From NCBI RefSeq assembly GCF_004151105.1, contig NZ_PHRF01000095.1, positions 186,001 through 250,000 of the forward strand: a stretch of 64,000 nucleotides of DNA. Direction: 5' to 3'. Positions within the stretch are counted from its first letter, which is position 1; each line of letters begins with the position of its first letter. Of the stretch, positions 41,288-49,258 are shown in pieces. A program made the translations under genes and the position numbers. Under the pieces are notes generated by a model, which did no database searches, was not told the origin of the DNA, and worked only from the letters and a program-made list of their open reading frames with translations. This stretch comes from Streptomyces sp. L-9-10 (lineage in GTDB: Bacteria > Actinomycetota > Actinomycetes > Streptomycetales > Streptomycetaceae).

Positions 41288-42288
41288 TCGTTCGCCCCGT
41301 TCACGAGGTTCGCTTCGTTCACGTGGTTCGCTTCGTTCACGCCGCTCGCCTCGTTCACGTCATTCGTCTCGTTCGCGCCGTTCGCACCGTTCGCTCCACC
41401 ACTCCGGACGACTCCCGCGAAGAGGTCGTTCTCACGTTCCCCGGCGGGCGCCCCGGACGCGCCATGCGCCAACTGGTAGTACTCGGCCGTGAAGATGGGC
41501 TGCCCCAGATCGTTGGAGAGTGCGAAGAAGGGCCCGTCCACGGCGATTTGGGTGGCATGGGCGCGCATCGCCGCCGCCTTGCGCTCCCGGTACGGCGCGC
41601 CGTCGATCGCGGCGGTGATCTCCGCGTCGTCGATCACTCCCGGAATGTCCTCGATCGCGGCCACACCGGGGAAGTCGGCCCCGGCCGCCCGCAGCCGGGC
41701 GAAACCCCCTTCGGCGACCGAGCGCGGTACGCGGTTCCAGTAGATCTTGTCGATGGCGTGCGGGGCGCCGAGGCCGGGCCGGAAGCCGGGCTCGGCGGCC
41801 AGGGCCGCGCCGCGCATGGCGACCCGGTGGGCCTGGATGTGGTCGGGGTGGCCGTAACCGCCGTTCGGGTCGTACGTCACCAGTACCTGCGGACGCACCT
41901 CCCGGATCACCTCGACGAGGTACGCGGCGGCGTCGTCGACGGGCGTGTGCCAGAAGGCGCCTTCGCGGTCGTTCTGCTCCAGGCCCATCATCCCGGAGTC
42001 CCGGAATCTGCCGGGGCCGCCGAGGAAGCGGTGGTCGGTGACGCCCAGTTCCCTCATGGCCGCGGCGAGTTCGCCGATGCGATGGGCGCCGAGGCGGTCC
42101 TCGCGGTCGGCCGCCAGATGGGCGAGCTCGGGCGGGATGACCTCTCCCTCCTCGCCAAGAGTGCAGGTCACCAGCGTGACCAGGGCGCCCTCGGCCGCGT
42201 ACGTGGCCATGGTGGCGCCATTGTTGATCGACTCGTCGTCCGGGTGCGCGTGCACCAGCAGCAGACGGCGGGCGGGTAGATCGGTCAT
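41284..42288 (-). CDS. mshB: MshB, GlcNAc-Ins deacetylase of mycothiol synthesis, with Asn-rich tail
   Basis: A 334-residue PIG-L/LmbE-type zinc deacetylase. HAHPDDES at 13-20 gives the His and Asp ligands plus the catalytic Asp, and GYGHPDHIQAHR near 143-155 the last His. It removes acetyl from GlcNAc-inositol, the second committed step to mycothiol, the main actinobacterial thiol. The last 38 residues are an Asn-rich repeat (VNEANx) encoded by an 18-bp minisatellite and are not part of the family core. No ribosome binding site; TAGGCT lies 6 nt before the ATG. Confidence 0.92.
   Translation of the reverse strand: MTDLPARRLLLVHAHPDDESINNGATMATYAAEGALVTLVTCTLGEEGEVIPPELAHLAADREDRLGAHRIGELAAAMRELGVTDHRFLGGPGRFRDSGMMGLEQNDREGAFWHTPVDDAAAYLVEVIREVRPQVLVTYDPNGGYGHPDHIQAHRVAMRGAALAAEPGFRPGLGAPHAIDKIYWNRVPRSVAEGGFARLRAAGADFPGVAAIEDIPGVIDDAEITAAIDGAPYRERKAAAMRAHATQIAVDGPFFALSNDLGQPIFTAEYYQLAHGASGAPAGERENDLFAGVVRSGGANGANGANETNDVNEASGVNEANHVNEANLVNGANE
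41286..41397 (-). repeat. 18-bp in-frame tandem repeat at the mshB 3' end
   Basis: Five 18-nt units of the type GTTCACGAGGTTCGCTTC start at 41299, 41317, 41335, 41353 and 41371, with partial units on both sides; the series reaches the stop codon. Read on the minus strand each unit encodes a hexapeptide close to NEANxV. Confidence 0.85.
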
Positions 42289-42294
42289 GGGGAC

Positions 42295-42300
42295 AGCCTA
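42295..42300 (-). promoter_or_regulatory. -10 box of a probable leaderless promoter (mshB)
   Basis: TAGGCT on the minus strand ends 6 nt before the mshB ATG; no ribosome binding site. Confidence 0.5.
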
Positions 42301-42317
42301 CGAGCCGGCACCCGAAA

Positions 42318-42353
42318 CCCCTCGGCCAGTGGGCGACGACGGTGGCCGAGGGG
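42318..42353 (-). terminator. Hairpin between a small membrane protein gene and mshB
   Basis: Perfect 11-bp stem CCCCTCGGCCA / TGGCCGAGGGG with a 14-nt loop, 77 nt after the upstream stop codon; it ends 18 nt before the mshB -10 box. Confidence 0.6.
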
Positions 42354-42429
42354 CGGCGAGCAGCGGACAGTGCCGGATATGCCCGACTTCAGGACATGGT
42401 GAAGTTGACCGGATGAGAGCGGAAGTTGG

Positions 42430-42624
42430 CTAGAACTTGATCCCGCCGATCATCCCTGCCACGTTCGTGGTCAGCTCGCTGATGGTGGGAGCGATGGATG
42501 AACTGGCGATGTAGAAACCGAGCAACATGCAGACCACCGCGTGTCCGGCCTTCAGTCCGGATTTCCGGATCAGCAGGAAGACGACGATCGCCAGCAGCAC
42601 CACCGCCGAAATCGAGAGTGCCAC
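42430..42624 (-). CDS. Small membrane protein, 64 residues
   Basis: A 64-residue protein with an N-terminal membrane helix (ISAVVLLAIVVFLLI), a short basic loop (RKSGLKAGHA) and a second hydrophobic stretch (VVCMLLGFYIASSSIA), ending in TNVAGMIGGIKF. GGAGGTGA lies about 7 nt before the GTG. I recall close copies in many streptomycetes but no function. The upstream spacer is AT-rich. Confidence 0.75.
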   Translation of the reverse strand: MALSISAVVLLAIVVFLLIRKSGLKAGHAVVCMLLGFYIASSSIAPTISELTTNVAGMIGGIKF

Positions 42625-42777
42625 GGCGGTTCACCTCCATAAATATTCAGTCGGAAAATCGCAGCATGCATGTGCCCGGCGGATTCATACCCACCTAACG
42701 CTACGGATCATAACTATCCGTGCGGACGCATTGATCGGTGCACGGCAGCACACTGGGGGCGCACGGCCATCGCCCAG

Positions 42778-42783
42778 TAGGTT
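42778..42783 (+). promoter_or_regulatory. -10 box of a probable leaderless promoter (S9 peptidase)
   Basis: TAGGTT ends 6 nt before the ATG at 42790; no ribosome binding site. Confidence 0.5.
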
Positions 42784-42789
42784 CGTTCC

Positions 42790-45039
42790 ATGACCTTGAG
42801 GCAACAGCTCTCGTTCCCGCGCCGGCACGCCAGGACCCAGCGCTTCACCCTCGGCGCCCCACGGGCGTTCACGGCCTCCCCCGACGGTGCGCGGGTGGTC
42901 TTCCTGCGCTCCTCCTCGGGCACGGACCGGGTGAACAGCCTCTGGGTACTGGATCTTGCGGACTCCGCCGCCGGTTCCGGTGAGGGGCGTGAGCGGATCG
43001 CCGCGGATCCGGACGTGCTCCTGGGCGGCGCCGCCGAGCGGCTCTCCCCCGAGGAGCGGGCCCGGCGCGAGCGGAGCCGTGAGGGCTCGGGAGGCATCGT
43101 CGGCTACGCGCTGGACGGTGCGGGGCAGCTGGCGGCGTTCGCGCTCTCCGGACGGCTGTTCACCGCCGAGCTGCTCGCCGGGACGACCCGCGAACTTCCC
43201 GTACGGGGCCCGGTGATCGACCCGCGGCCCTCACCGGACGGACGCCATGTCGCGTACGCGGCCGACGGCGCCCTCCGTGTGATCGGCGCGGACGGGGAGC
43301 GGGACCGCGTGCTGGCGGGGCGCTCGGCGGACGAGGGCGAGGACATCACCTACGGGCTGGCGGAGTTCATCGCCGCCGAGGAGATGGGCCGCACGCGCGG
43401 CTACTGGTGGTCCCCCGAGTCCGACCGGCTGCTGGTCGCCCGTGCCGATACGACGCGGGTACGGCGCTGGTGGATCTCCGACCCCGCGCACCCGGAGCGG
43501 GAGCCCGTCAAAGTCGCCTACCCGGCGGCCGGCACCCCCAACGCGGACGTACGGCTCTATCTGGTCGACGTGGAGGCGGCGGAGGGGTCCGGCGCGGCCG
43601 AGGGCGCGGACGGCGCCGAGGGGTCCGGTGGGGCGCGTACAGAGGTCGTCTGGGACCGCGCCCGCTACCCGTATCTGGCCCGGGTGCACTGGTCGGCCGC
43701 GGGCGCGCCCCTGCTGCTCGTACAGAGCCGTGACCAGCGCGGTCAGCTGTATCTGGCGGTGGACACGGCGACCGGCGCGACGAGGACCGTGCACCGGGAC
43801 GAGGATCCGGCCTGGCTGGAGCTCTTCGCCGGGCTGCCCGCCTGGGCGCCGGACGGACGGCTGGTACGGATCGCCGACGAGGGCGGCGCGCGGGTCCTGG
43901 TGGTCGGCGACCGGCCGCTGACCGGGCCGCAGTTGCATGTCCGCGCCGTGCTGGACATCGGCGAGCACGACGTCCTCGTCTCGGCGTCGGCGGGCGAGGA
44001 GGCGGCCGATCCCGAGATCGGCGAGATCCACGTCTATCGGGTCAGCGAGCTGGGCGTCGAGCGGCTCTCGGAGGGCGCGGGGGTGCACTCGGCCGTACGG
44101 AGCGGCGAGGTGACCGTGCTGGTGTCGGCCCGGCCCGACACCCCCGGAACGTCCGCGCGGGTCCTGAAGGACGGCAAGCGGCTCGCCGCGGTCGCGTCGT
44201 ACGCCGAGCAGCCGGCGCTCACCGCCCGGCCGCGGCTCACCGAGGCGGGCACGCACCGGATTCCGAGCGCCGTACTGCTCCCGACCGGCTACCAGGACTC
44301 GGACGGCCCGCTTCCGGTGCTGCTGGACCCCTACGGGGGCCCGCACGGGCAGCGTGTGGTGGCCGCGCAGAACGCGTATCTCAGCTCGCAGTGGTTCGCC
44401 GACCAGGGGTTCGCGGTGATCGTCGCGGACGGCCGGGGCACTCCGGGCCGTTCGCCTGCCTGGGAGAAGGCGGTCAAGCAGAATCTGCTGCTCAGCCTGG
44501 ACGACCAGATCGAGGCGCTGCACGCACTCGCCGAGCGGTTCCCGCTCGATCTGGGGCGGGTGGCGATGCGCGGCTGGTCCTTCGGCGGCTATCTCGCCGG
44601 GCTCGCGGTCCTGCGCCGCCCGGATGTCTTCCACGCGGCGGTCTCCGGCGCTCCGGTCACCGATCTGCGGCTCTACGACACCCACTACCAGGAGCGGTAC
44701 TTCGGCGGCGGCCCGCAGGACGTCCCCGAGGTCTACGCCCGGCACTCACTGGTCACGGACGACGGTCTCTCGGCGCCGGAGAGTCCGGCGCGGCCGCTGA
44801 TGATCATCCATGGGCTCGCGGACGACAATGTGGTCGTGGCACACACCCTCAGGCTCTCCGCGGCCCTGCTGGCGGCGGGTCGGCCCCATGAGGTCCTGCC
44901 GCTCACGGGTGTGACCCATATGACGCCGCAGGAGGAAGTAGCCGAGAATCTGCTGCTGCTCCAGGTCGACTTCCTCAAGAGGTCGCTGGGCATGAGCCGA
45001 GCGCGGGCCGAGGACGGGGACGTGCAGAACCCGGAATGA
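42790..45039 (+). CDS. S9-family prolyl oligopeptidase (dipeptidyl peptidase IV type)
   Basis: A 749-residue peptidase. The N-terminal two thirds form a beta-propeller with the DPP IV double-glutamate motif (FIAAEEMGR, about 195-203) that binds the peptide N-terminus. The C-terminal alpha/beta-hydrolase has Ser in GWSFGGYL (about 597), Asp in GLADDNV (about 677) and His in GVTHMTP (about 709). No signal peptide, so cytoplasmic. It would release N-terminal dipeptides from imported peptides; the two peptide importers next door fit this. Probably leaderless. Confidence 0.9.
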   Translation: MTLRQQLSFPRRHARTQRFTLGAPRAFTASPDGARVVFLRSSSGTDRVNSLWVLDLADSAAGSGEGRERIAADPDVLLGGAAERLSPEERARRERSREGSGGIVGYALDGAGQLAAFALSGRLFTAELLAGTTRELPVRGPVIDPRPSPDGRHVAYAADGALRVIGADGERDRVLAGRSADEGEDITYGLAEFIAAEEMGRTRGYWWSPESDRLLVARADTTRVRRWWISDPAHPEREPVKVAYPAAGTPNADVRLYLVDVEAAEGSGAAEGADGAEGSGGARTEVVWDRARYPYLARVHWSAAGAPLLLVQSRDQRGQLYLAVDTATGATRTVHRDEDPAWLELFAGLPAWAPDGRLVRIADEGGARVLVVGDRPLTGPQLHVRAVLDIGEHDVLVSASAGEEAADPEIGEIHVYRVSELGVERLSEGAGVHSAVRSGEVTVLVSARPDTPGTSARVLKDGKRLAAVASYAEQPALTARPRLTEAGTHRIPSAVLLPTGYQDSDGPLPVLLDPYGGPHGQRVVAAQNAYLSSQWFADQGFAVIVADGRGTPGRSPAWEKAVKQNLLLSLDDQIEALHALAERFPLDLGRVAMRGWSFGGYLAGLAVLRRPDVFHAAVSGAPVTDLRLYDTHYQERYFGGGPQDVPEVYARHSLVTDDGLSAPESPARPLMIIHGLADDNVVVAHTLRLSAALLAAGRPHEVLPLTGVTHMTPQEEVAENLLLLQVDFLKRSLGMSRARAEDGDVQNPE

Positions 45040-45058
45040 GCCCGGAGTGAGCACGGGC

Positions 45059-45091
45059 GACCGGCCGGGACCCTGGGAGTCCCGGCCGGTC
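45059..45091. terminator. Bidirectional terminator between S9 peptidase and ABC operon
   Basis: Perfect 13-bp stem GACCGGCCGGGAC / GTCCCGGCCGGTC with a 7-nt loop. Confidence 0.85.
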
Positions 45092-45192
45092 TACGGCACC
45101 CGCACGGCCGTACGCTGTCCAGCCTGACGCGTTCGTATATCGGTGTCGGGTCGGCGAAGTTGCCTGCGTGTTAACGAAATTGATGCGCTTTA

Positions 45193-46263
45193 TTACGCTT
45201 CGCCCCCCGAATCCCGACCCTGCGGGATACCTCCGCCTCCGGCCGGCACGATCTGCCGTTCCTCCGCGAAGTGGCAGGCGGAAAGGTGCGCGGCGGGCCC
45301 CTGCCGCCCTCGCAGGACCTCCGGGACCGCCAGTCCGGGCACCTCCACCGCGCACCGTTCCCGCGCCTTCCAGCACCGCGTACGGAACCGGCAGCCGGAC
45401 GGCGGGTTCGCCGGGGACGGCACATCGCCGGTCAGAATGATCCGGTCGCGGTGCTCGCGCGCCGTGGGGTCGGGCAGCGGCACGGCCGAGAGCAACGCCT
45501 GGGTGTACGGATGCGTGGGGTGCTCGTAGATCTCCGCGTCCGAGCCGATCTCGGCCAGCCGCCCCAGATACATCACGCCGACCCGGTCGGAGATGTGCCG
45601 GACGATCGACAGATCGTGGGCGATGAAGACGTACGAGAGGCCGAACTCGTGCTGGAGCCGTTCCATCAGATTGATGACCTGCGCCTGGACGGAGACGTCG
45701 AGGGCCGACACCGGCTCGTCGGCGACGATGATCTCGGGCCGGAGCGCCAGCCCCCGGGCGATGCCGATGCGCTGGCGCTGGCCGCCGGAGAACTGGTGCG
45801 GATAGCGGTTGATGTACTCCGGGTTGAGACCCACGACATCCAGCAGCTCACGGACCCGGCGCCGCCGGTCGCCCTTCGGCGCCACCTCGGGGTGGATCTC
45901 GTACGGCTCCCCGATGATGTCGCCGACGGTCATCCGGGGGTTGAGCGAGGTGTACGGGTCCTGGAACACCATCTGGATGTTGCGGCGCACCGCCTTCAGC
46001 GCGCGGCCCGACAGCCGGGTGATGTCCTCGCCCTTGTACCGGATCGCACCGGACGTCGGCCGTTCCAGGTTCACCACCAGCTTCGCGACGGTCGACTTGC
46101 CGCAGCCCGACTCCCCCACGATGCCGAGGGTCTCGCCGGCGGCCAGCGCGAAGGAGACCCCGTCGACCGCCCGCACCGCCCCGATCTGCTTCCTGAACAG
46201 GATGCCGCGGGTCAGCGGGTAGTGCTTGACCAGGTCCTGGACCTCCAGAATGGGTTCAGCCAT
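45193..46263 (-). CDS. Oligopeptide ABC transporter ATP-binding protein, OppF type (operon 1)
   Basis: A 356-residue ABC ATPase, last gene of operon 1. Walker A GESGCGKST (about 49-57), signature FSGGQRQRIGIARG, Walker B IIVADEPVSALD and the H-loop IAHDLS are all intact. The C-terminal OppF/OppD extension contains the Cys motif (CRFRTRCWKARERCA) for an Fe-S cluster or structural role. It powers peptide uptake with the OppD type subunit, which it overlaps by 8 nt. Close paralogue of the 51122-52270 gene; the C-termini have diverged (GGGGIPQGRDSGGEA here). Confidence 0.93.
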   Translation of the reverse strand: MAEPILEVQDLVKHYPLTRGILFRKQIGAVRAVDGVSFALAAGETLGIVGESGCGKSTVAKLVVNLERPTSGAIRYKGEDITRLSGRALKAVRRNIQMVFQDPYTSLNPRMTVGDIIGEPYEIHPEVAPKGDRRRRVRELLDVVGLNPEYINRYPHQFSGGQRQRIGIARGLALRPEIIVADEPVSALDVSVQAQVINLMERLQHEFGLSYVFIAHDLSIVRHISDRVGVMYLGRLAEIGSDAEIYEHPTHPYTQALLSAVPLPDPTAREHRDRIILTGDVPSPANPPSGCRFRTRCWKARERCAVEVPGLAVPEVLRGRQGPAAHLSACHFAEERQIVPAGGGGIPQGRDSGGEA

Positions 46264-47248
46264 GGAGCGTCTCCTCCCAGAAGTAGCAGGCGCTCCGGCG
46301 CCCCTCGGCCGCCCCCGGCACGTCCCCCACGTCGAAGAGCGGCGGCACCTCCCGGCGGCACACGTCCCGGGCCGAAGGGCAGCGGGGGCTGAAGGCGCAG
46401 CCGGGCGGGACGCGCAGCAGATTCGGCGGCAGGCCCTTGATCGCGTAGAGCTCGCGGCCCTTCCGGTCCAGCCGCGGGATCGACCGGAGCAGACCGCGGG
46501 TGTAGGGGTGGGCGGGCGCCCGGTAGATCTCGTGCACCGGGGCGGTCTCCACGATCCGGCCCGCGTACATCACGGCGATCCGGTCGGCGACGTCGGCGAC
46601 CACCCCGAGGTCGTGGGTGATCAGGATCAGCCCCATGTCCAGCTCGCGCCGCAGCTCGGCGAGGAGATCCATCACCTGGGCCTGGACGGTCACATCGAGC
46701 GCGGTGGTCGGCTCGTCGGCGATGATCAGCGAGGGTTCCAGCGCGAGCGCCATCGCGATCATGATGCGCTGGCGCATCCCGCCGGAGAACTGGTGCGGAT
46801 AGTCGTCGACCCGTTCCCCGGCCGCCGGGATCCTGACCCGGTCCATCAGCTCGACGGCCTTCGCCCGCGCCTGTTTGCGGGACATCCCCCGGTGCACGGT
46901 GAACATCTCGCCGAGCTGGGCGCCCACGGTGAGCACGGGGTTGAGCGAGGACAGCGCGTCCTGGAAGATCATCGCCATCTCGGCGCCGCGGACCCTGCGC
47001 CGCTGCTCCTCCTTGAGCTTCAGCAGATCCCGCCCCTGGAACAGCACTTCACCGCCAGTGATCCGGCCGGGCGGCATGTCGAGGATTCCCATGACCGCCT
47101 GCGCGGTGACGGACTTCCCGGAGCCCGATTCGCCCAGTACGGCCAGTGTCTCGCCGGCGTCGACGGAGTAGCTGACGCCGTCGACGGCCCTGGCGACCCC
47201 GTCCCGGGTGCGGAACTCCACCTGTAGATCGCGTACTTCGAGCAACAT
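46256..47248 (-). CDS. Oligopeptide ABC transporter ATP-binding protein, OppD type (operon 1)
   Basis: A 330-residue ABC ATPase with Walker A GESGSGKS, FQDALSSLNPVLTVG, signature FSGGMRQRIMIAMAL, Walker B LIIADEPTTALD and the C-terminal peptide-transporter extension with CAFSPRCPSARDVC. Partner of the OppF-type subunit. The start is 12 nt after the permease stop and the end overlaps the next gene by 8 nt, so the operon is tightly coupled. Confidence 0.93.
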   Translation of the reverse strand: MLLEVRDLQVEFRTRDGVARAVDGVSYSVDAGETLAVLGESGSGKSVTAQAVMGILDMPPGRITGGEVLFQGRDLLKLKEEQRRRVRGAEMAMIFQDALSSLNPVLTVGAQLGEMFTVHRGMSRKQARAKAVELMDRVRIPAAGERVDDYPHQFSGGMRQRIMIAMALALEPSLIIADEPTTALDVTVQAQVMDLLAELRRELDMGLILITHDLGVVADVADRIAVMYAGRIVETAPVHEIYRAPAHPYTRGLLRSIPRLDRKGRELYAIKGLPPNLLRVPPGCAFSPRCPSARDVCRREVPPLFDVGDVPGAAEGRRSACYFWEETLHG

Positions 47249-47259
47249 GGGCGGGCTCC

Positions 47260-48297
47260 TCAGCGCAGCTTGGGGTCGAGGGCGTCGCGTACCGCGTCGC
47301 CGAGCATGATGAACGCGAGCACGGTGACCGCCAGCGCTCCGGCCGGCCAGAGCAGCATGTGCGGGGAGTTGCGGATGTACGGCGAGGCGTCGGAGATGTC
47401 GATCCCCCAGGAGACGGTCGGCGGTTTGAGGCCCACGCCGAGGTACGAGAGGGTCGCCTCCAGCGCGATGAACGTACCGAGCGCGATGGTCGCCACGACG
47501 ATCACCGGCGCGACGGCGTTGGGCAGGATGTGCCGCAGCATCAGCCGGGGGCTGGAGGCGCCGAGCGCCCGCGCCGCCTGGACGAAGTCGTTCTGTTTGA
47601 CGGTGATGACGGAGCCGCGCGCGATCCGCGAGATCTGCGGCCAGCCGAGCAGCACCATGAAGCCGATCACCGGCCAGACGGTGGAGCTGGTCACCACGGA
47701 CAGCAGCACCAGACCGCCGAGGACCACCGGGATGCCGAAGAAGATGTCGGTGACCCGGGAGAGGACCGCGTCCCAGAATCCGCCGTGGAAGCCGGCCAGT
47801 CCGCCGAGGACCGAGCCGACGACGGCGACCCCGAGGCTGGCGAGGACGCCGACGACGACCGACGTCCTGGCTCCATGGACGGTACGGGTGTAGACGTCGC
47901 AGCCCTGCCCGTTGAAGCCGAAGGGGTGGCCGGGCCGGGAGCCGTCCTGGGCCCTGGCGAGATCGCAGGAGAGCGGGTTGCCACTGGTGATCAGCGAGGG
48001 CCAGAGGGAGATGAGGACCAGGAAGACGATGACGAGCCCGGAGAGGACGAAGACGGGGTTGCGGCGCAGATCGCGCCAGGCGTCGGACCAGAGGCTGTGC
48101 GGGCGCCCCGTGGACTCGCCGCCGGGTCCGGCCTCGGGTCCGGAGCCGCGTCCGCCGTCGGGTCCGCCGTCGGGGCCTCCCCGCTGCCGCTCCAGGGTGC
48201 CCCCCTCGCTGGTGGCGAGGTCCATCGCACCGCCCGCCCCGGTCGCCGCGATGGCTCCGCCGTTGTCGTCGGGGCGTGGGGACTGCGGCTCAGGCAT
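47260..48297 (-). CDS. Oligopeptide ABC transporter permease, OppC type (operon 1)
   Basis: A 345-residue permease. An extra N-terminal Gly-rich, low-complexity region (about 60 residues, GGPDGGPDGGRGSGPEAGPGG) precedes the first membrane helix (PVFVLSGLVIVFLVLISLWPSL). The large extracellular loop and five helices follow, and the cytoplasmic EAA loop reads ARALGASSPRLMLRHILPNAVAP. The Gly-rich head is not present in the paralogue of operon 2. Confidence 0.9.
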   Translation of the reverse strand: MPEPQSPRPDDNGGAIAATGAGGAMDLATSEGGTLERQRGGPDGGPDGGRGSGPEAGPGGESTGRPHSLWSDAWRDLRRNPVFVLSGLVIVFLVLISLWPSLITSGNPLSCDLARAQDGSRPGHPFGFNGQGCDVYTRTVHGARTSVVVGVLASLGVAVVGSVLGGLAGFHGGFWDAVLSRVTDIFFGIPVVLGGLVLLSVVTSSTVWPVIGFMVLLGWPQISRIARGSVITVKQNDFVQAARALGASSPRLMLRHILPNAVAPVIVVATIALGTFIALEATLSYLGVGLKPPTVSWGIDISDASPYIRNSPHMLLWPAGALAVTVLAFIMLGDAVRDALDPKLR

Positions 48298-49213
48298 AGC
48301 GGATCCTCGGGTCGAGTACGGCGTAGAGGAGGTCGACCAGCAGATTCGCCACCAGGAAGACGATGACCAGCACGGTCACGAAGCCGACGACGGTCTGGGT
48401 GTTCTGGCGCAGGATGCCCTGGTACAGCTGGAATCCGACGCCATGGATATTGAAGATCCGCTCGGTGACGATCGCGCCGCCCATCAGGGCGCCGATGTCC
48501 GTACCGATGAACGTGACCACGGGGATCAGCGAGTTGCGCAGCAGATGCCGGGTGATCACCCGGTGCCGTGGCAGGCCCTTGGCGACGGCGGTACGGACGT
48601 AGTCGGAGCGGGCGTTCTCGGCGATCGAGGTCCGGGTCAGCCGGGTGACGTAGGCCAGGGAGACGGACGCGAGCACCAGCCCCGGCAGGATCAGCTCGTC
48701 GATCGGGGCCGCCGGGGAGACCGACGGCCTGATGAGCCGCCAGTTCACGCCGAACACGAGCTGCGCCAGCAGACCGGTGACGAAGGTCGGTACGGCGATG
48801 ACCACCAGCGTCAGCAGCAGTACGGAGGTGTCGACGGGGCGGCCCCGGCGCAGCCCGGTGATCACGCCGAAGGCGATCCCGATGATGATCTCGAAGACGA
48901 TGGCCACGATCGTGAGCCGGATGGTGACAGGGAAGGCCGAGGCCATCAGGTCGATGACCTTCTGGCCGTTGAAGGCGGTGCCGAAGTCGCCGGAGAAGAC
49001 ATGTCCCATATAGGTGAGGTATTGCTGCCACACCGGCTGGTCGAGGCCGAACTCCTGGCGCAGCCGGGCCTCGGTGGCCGGATCGCACTGCCGCTCGCCG
49101 CAGAGGCCCGCGACGGGGTCGCCCATCACATTGACCATCAGGAAGATCAGCAGGGTGGCGCCGATGAAGACGGGGATCATCTGCAGCAGACGCCGGATCA
49201 CATAACGTCCCAT
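48290..49213 (-). CDS. Oligopeptide ABC transporter permease, OppB type (operon 1)
   Basis: A 307-residue permease with six membrane helices, starting GRYVIRRLLQMIPVFIGATLL and with the EAA loop AVAKGLPRHRVITRHLLRNSLIPVV. It overlaps the OppC-type gene by 8 nt. It forms the membrane channel with that subunit. Highly similar to the operon 2 copy, including the N-terminal motif. Confidence 0.93.
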   Translation of the reverse strand: MGRYVIRRLLQMIPVFIGATLLIFLMVNVMGDPVAGLCGERQCDPATEARLRQEFGLDQPVWQQYLTYMGHVFSGDFGTAFNGQKVIDLMASAFPVTIRLTIVAIVFEIIIGIAFGVITGLRRGRPVDTSVLLLTLVVIAVPTFVTGLLAQLVFGVNWRLIRPSVSPAAPIDELILPGLVLASVSLAYVTRLTRTSIAENARSDYVRTAVAKGLPRHRVITRHLLRNSLIPVVTFIGTDIGALMGGAIVTERIFNIHGVGFQLYQGILRQNTQTVVGFVTVLVIVFLVANLLVDLLYAVLDPRIRYA

Positions 49214-49258
49214 GGAGGGCTCCGGGGTTCGGGGGAGGGCGCGGGCGGGCCCGGGGCG

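Noticed and set aside
38459..41479. A 1006-codon plus-strand open frame opposite the peptidoglycan-binding-like gene
   Set aside because: The minus-strand frame has a membrane helix, recognisable domains and a ribosome binding site; the plus-strand product is low-complexity Arg/Gly sequence.
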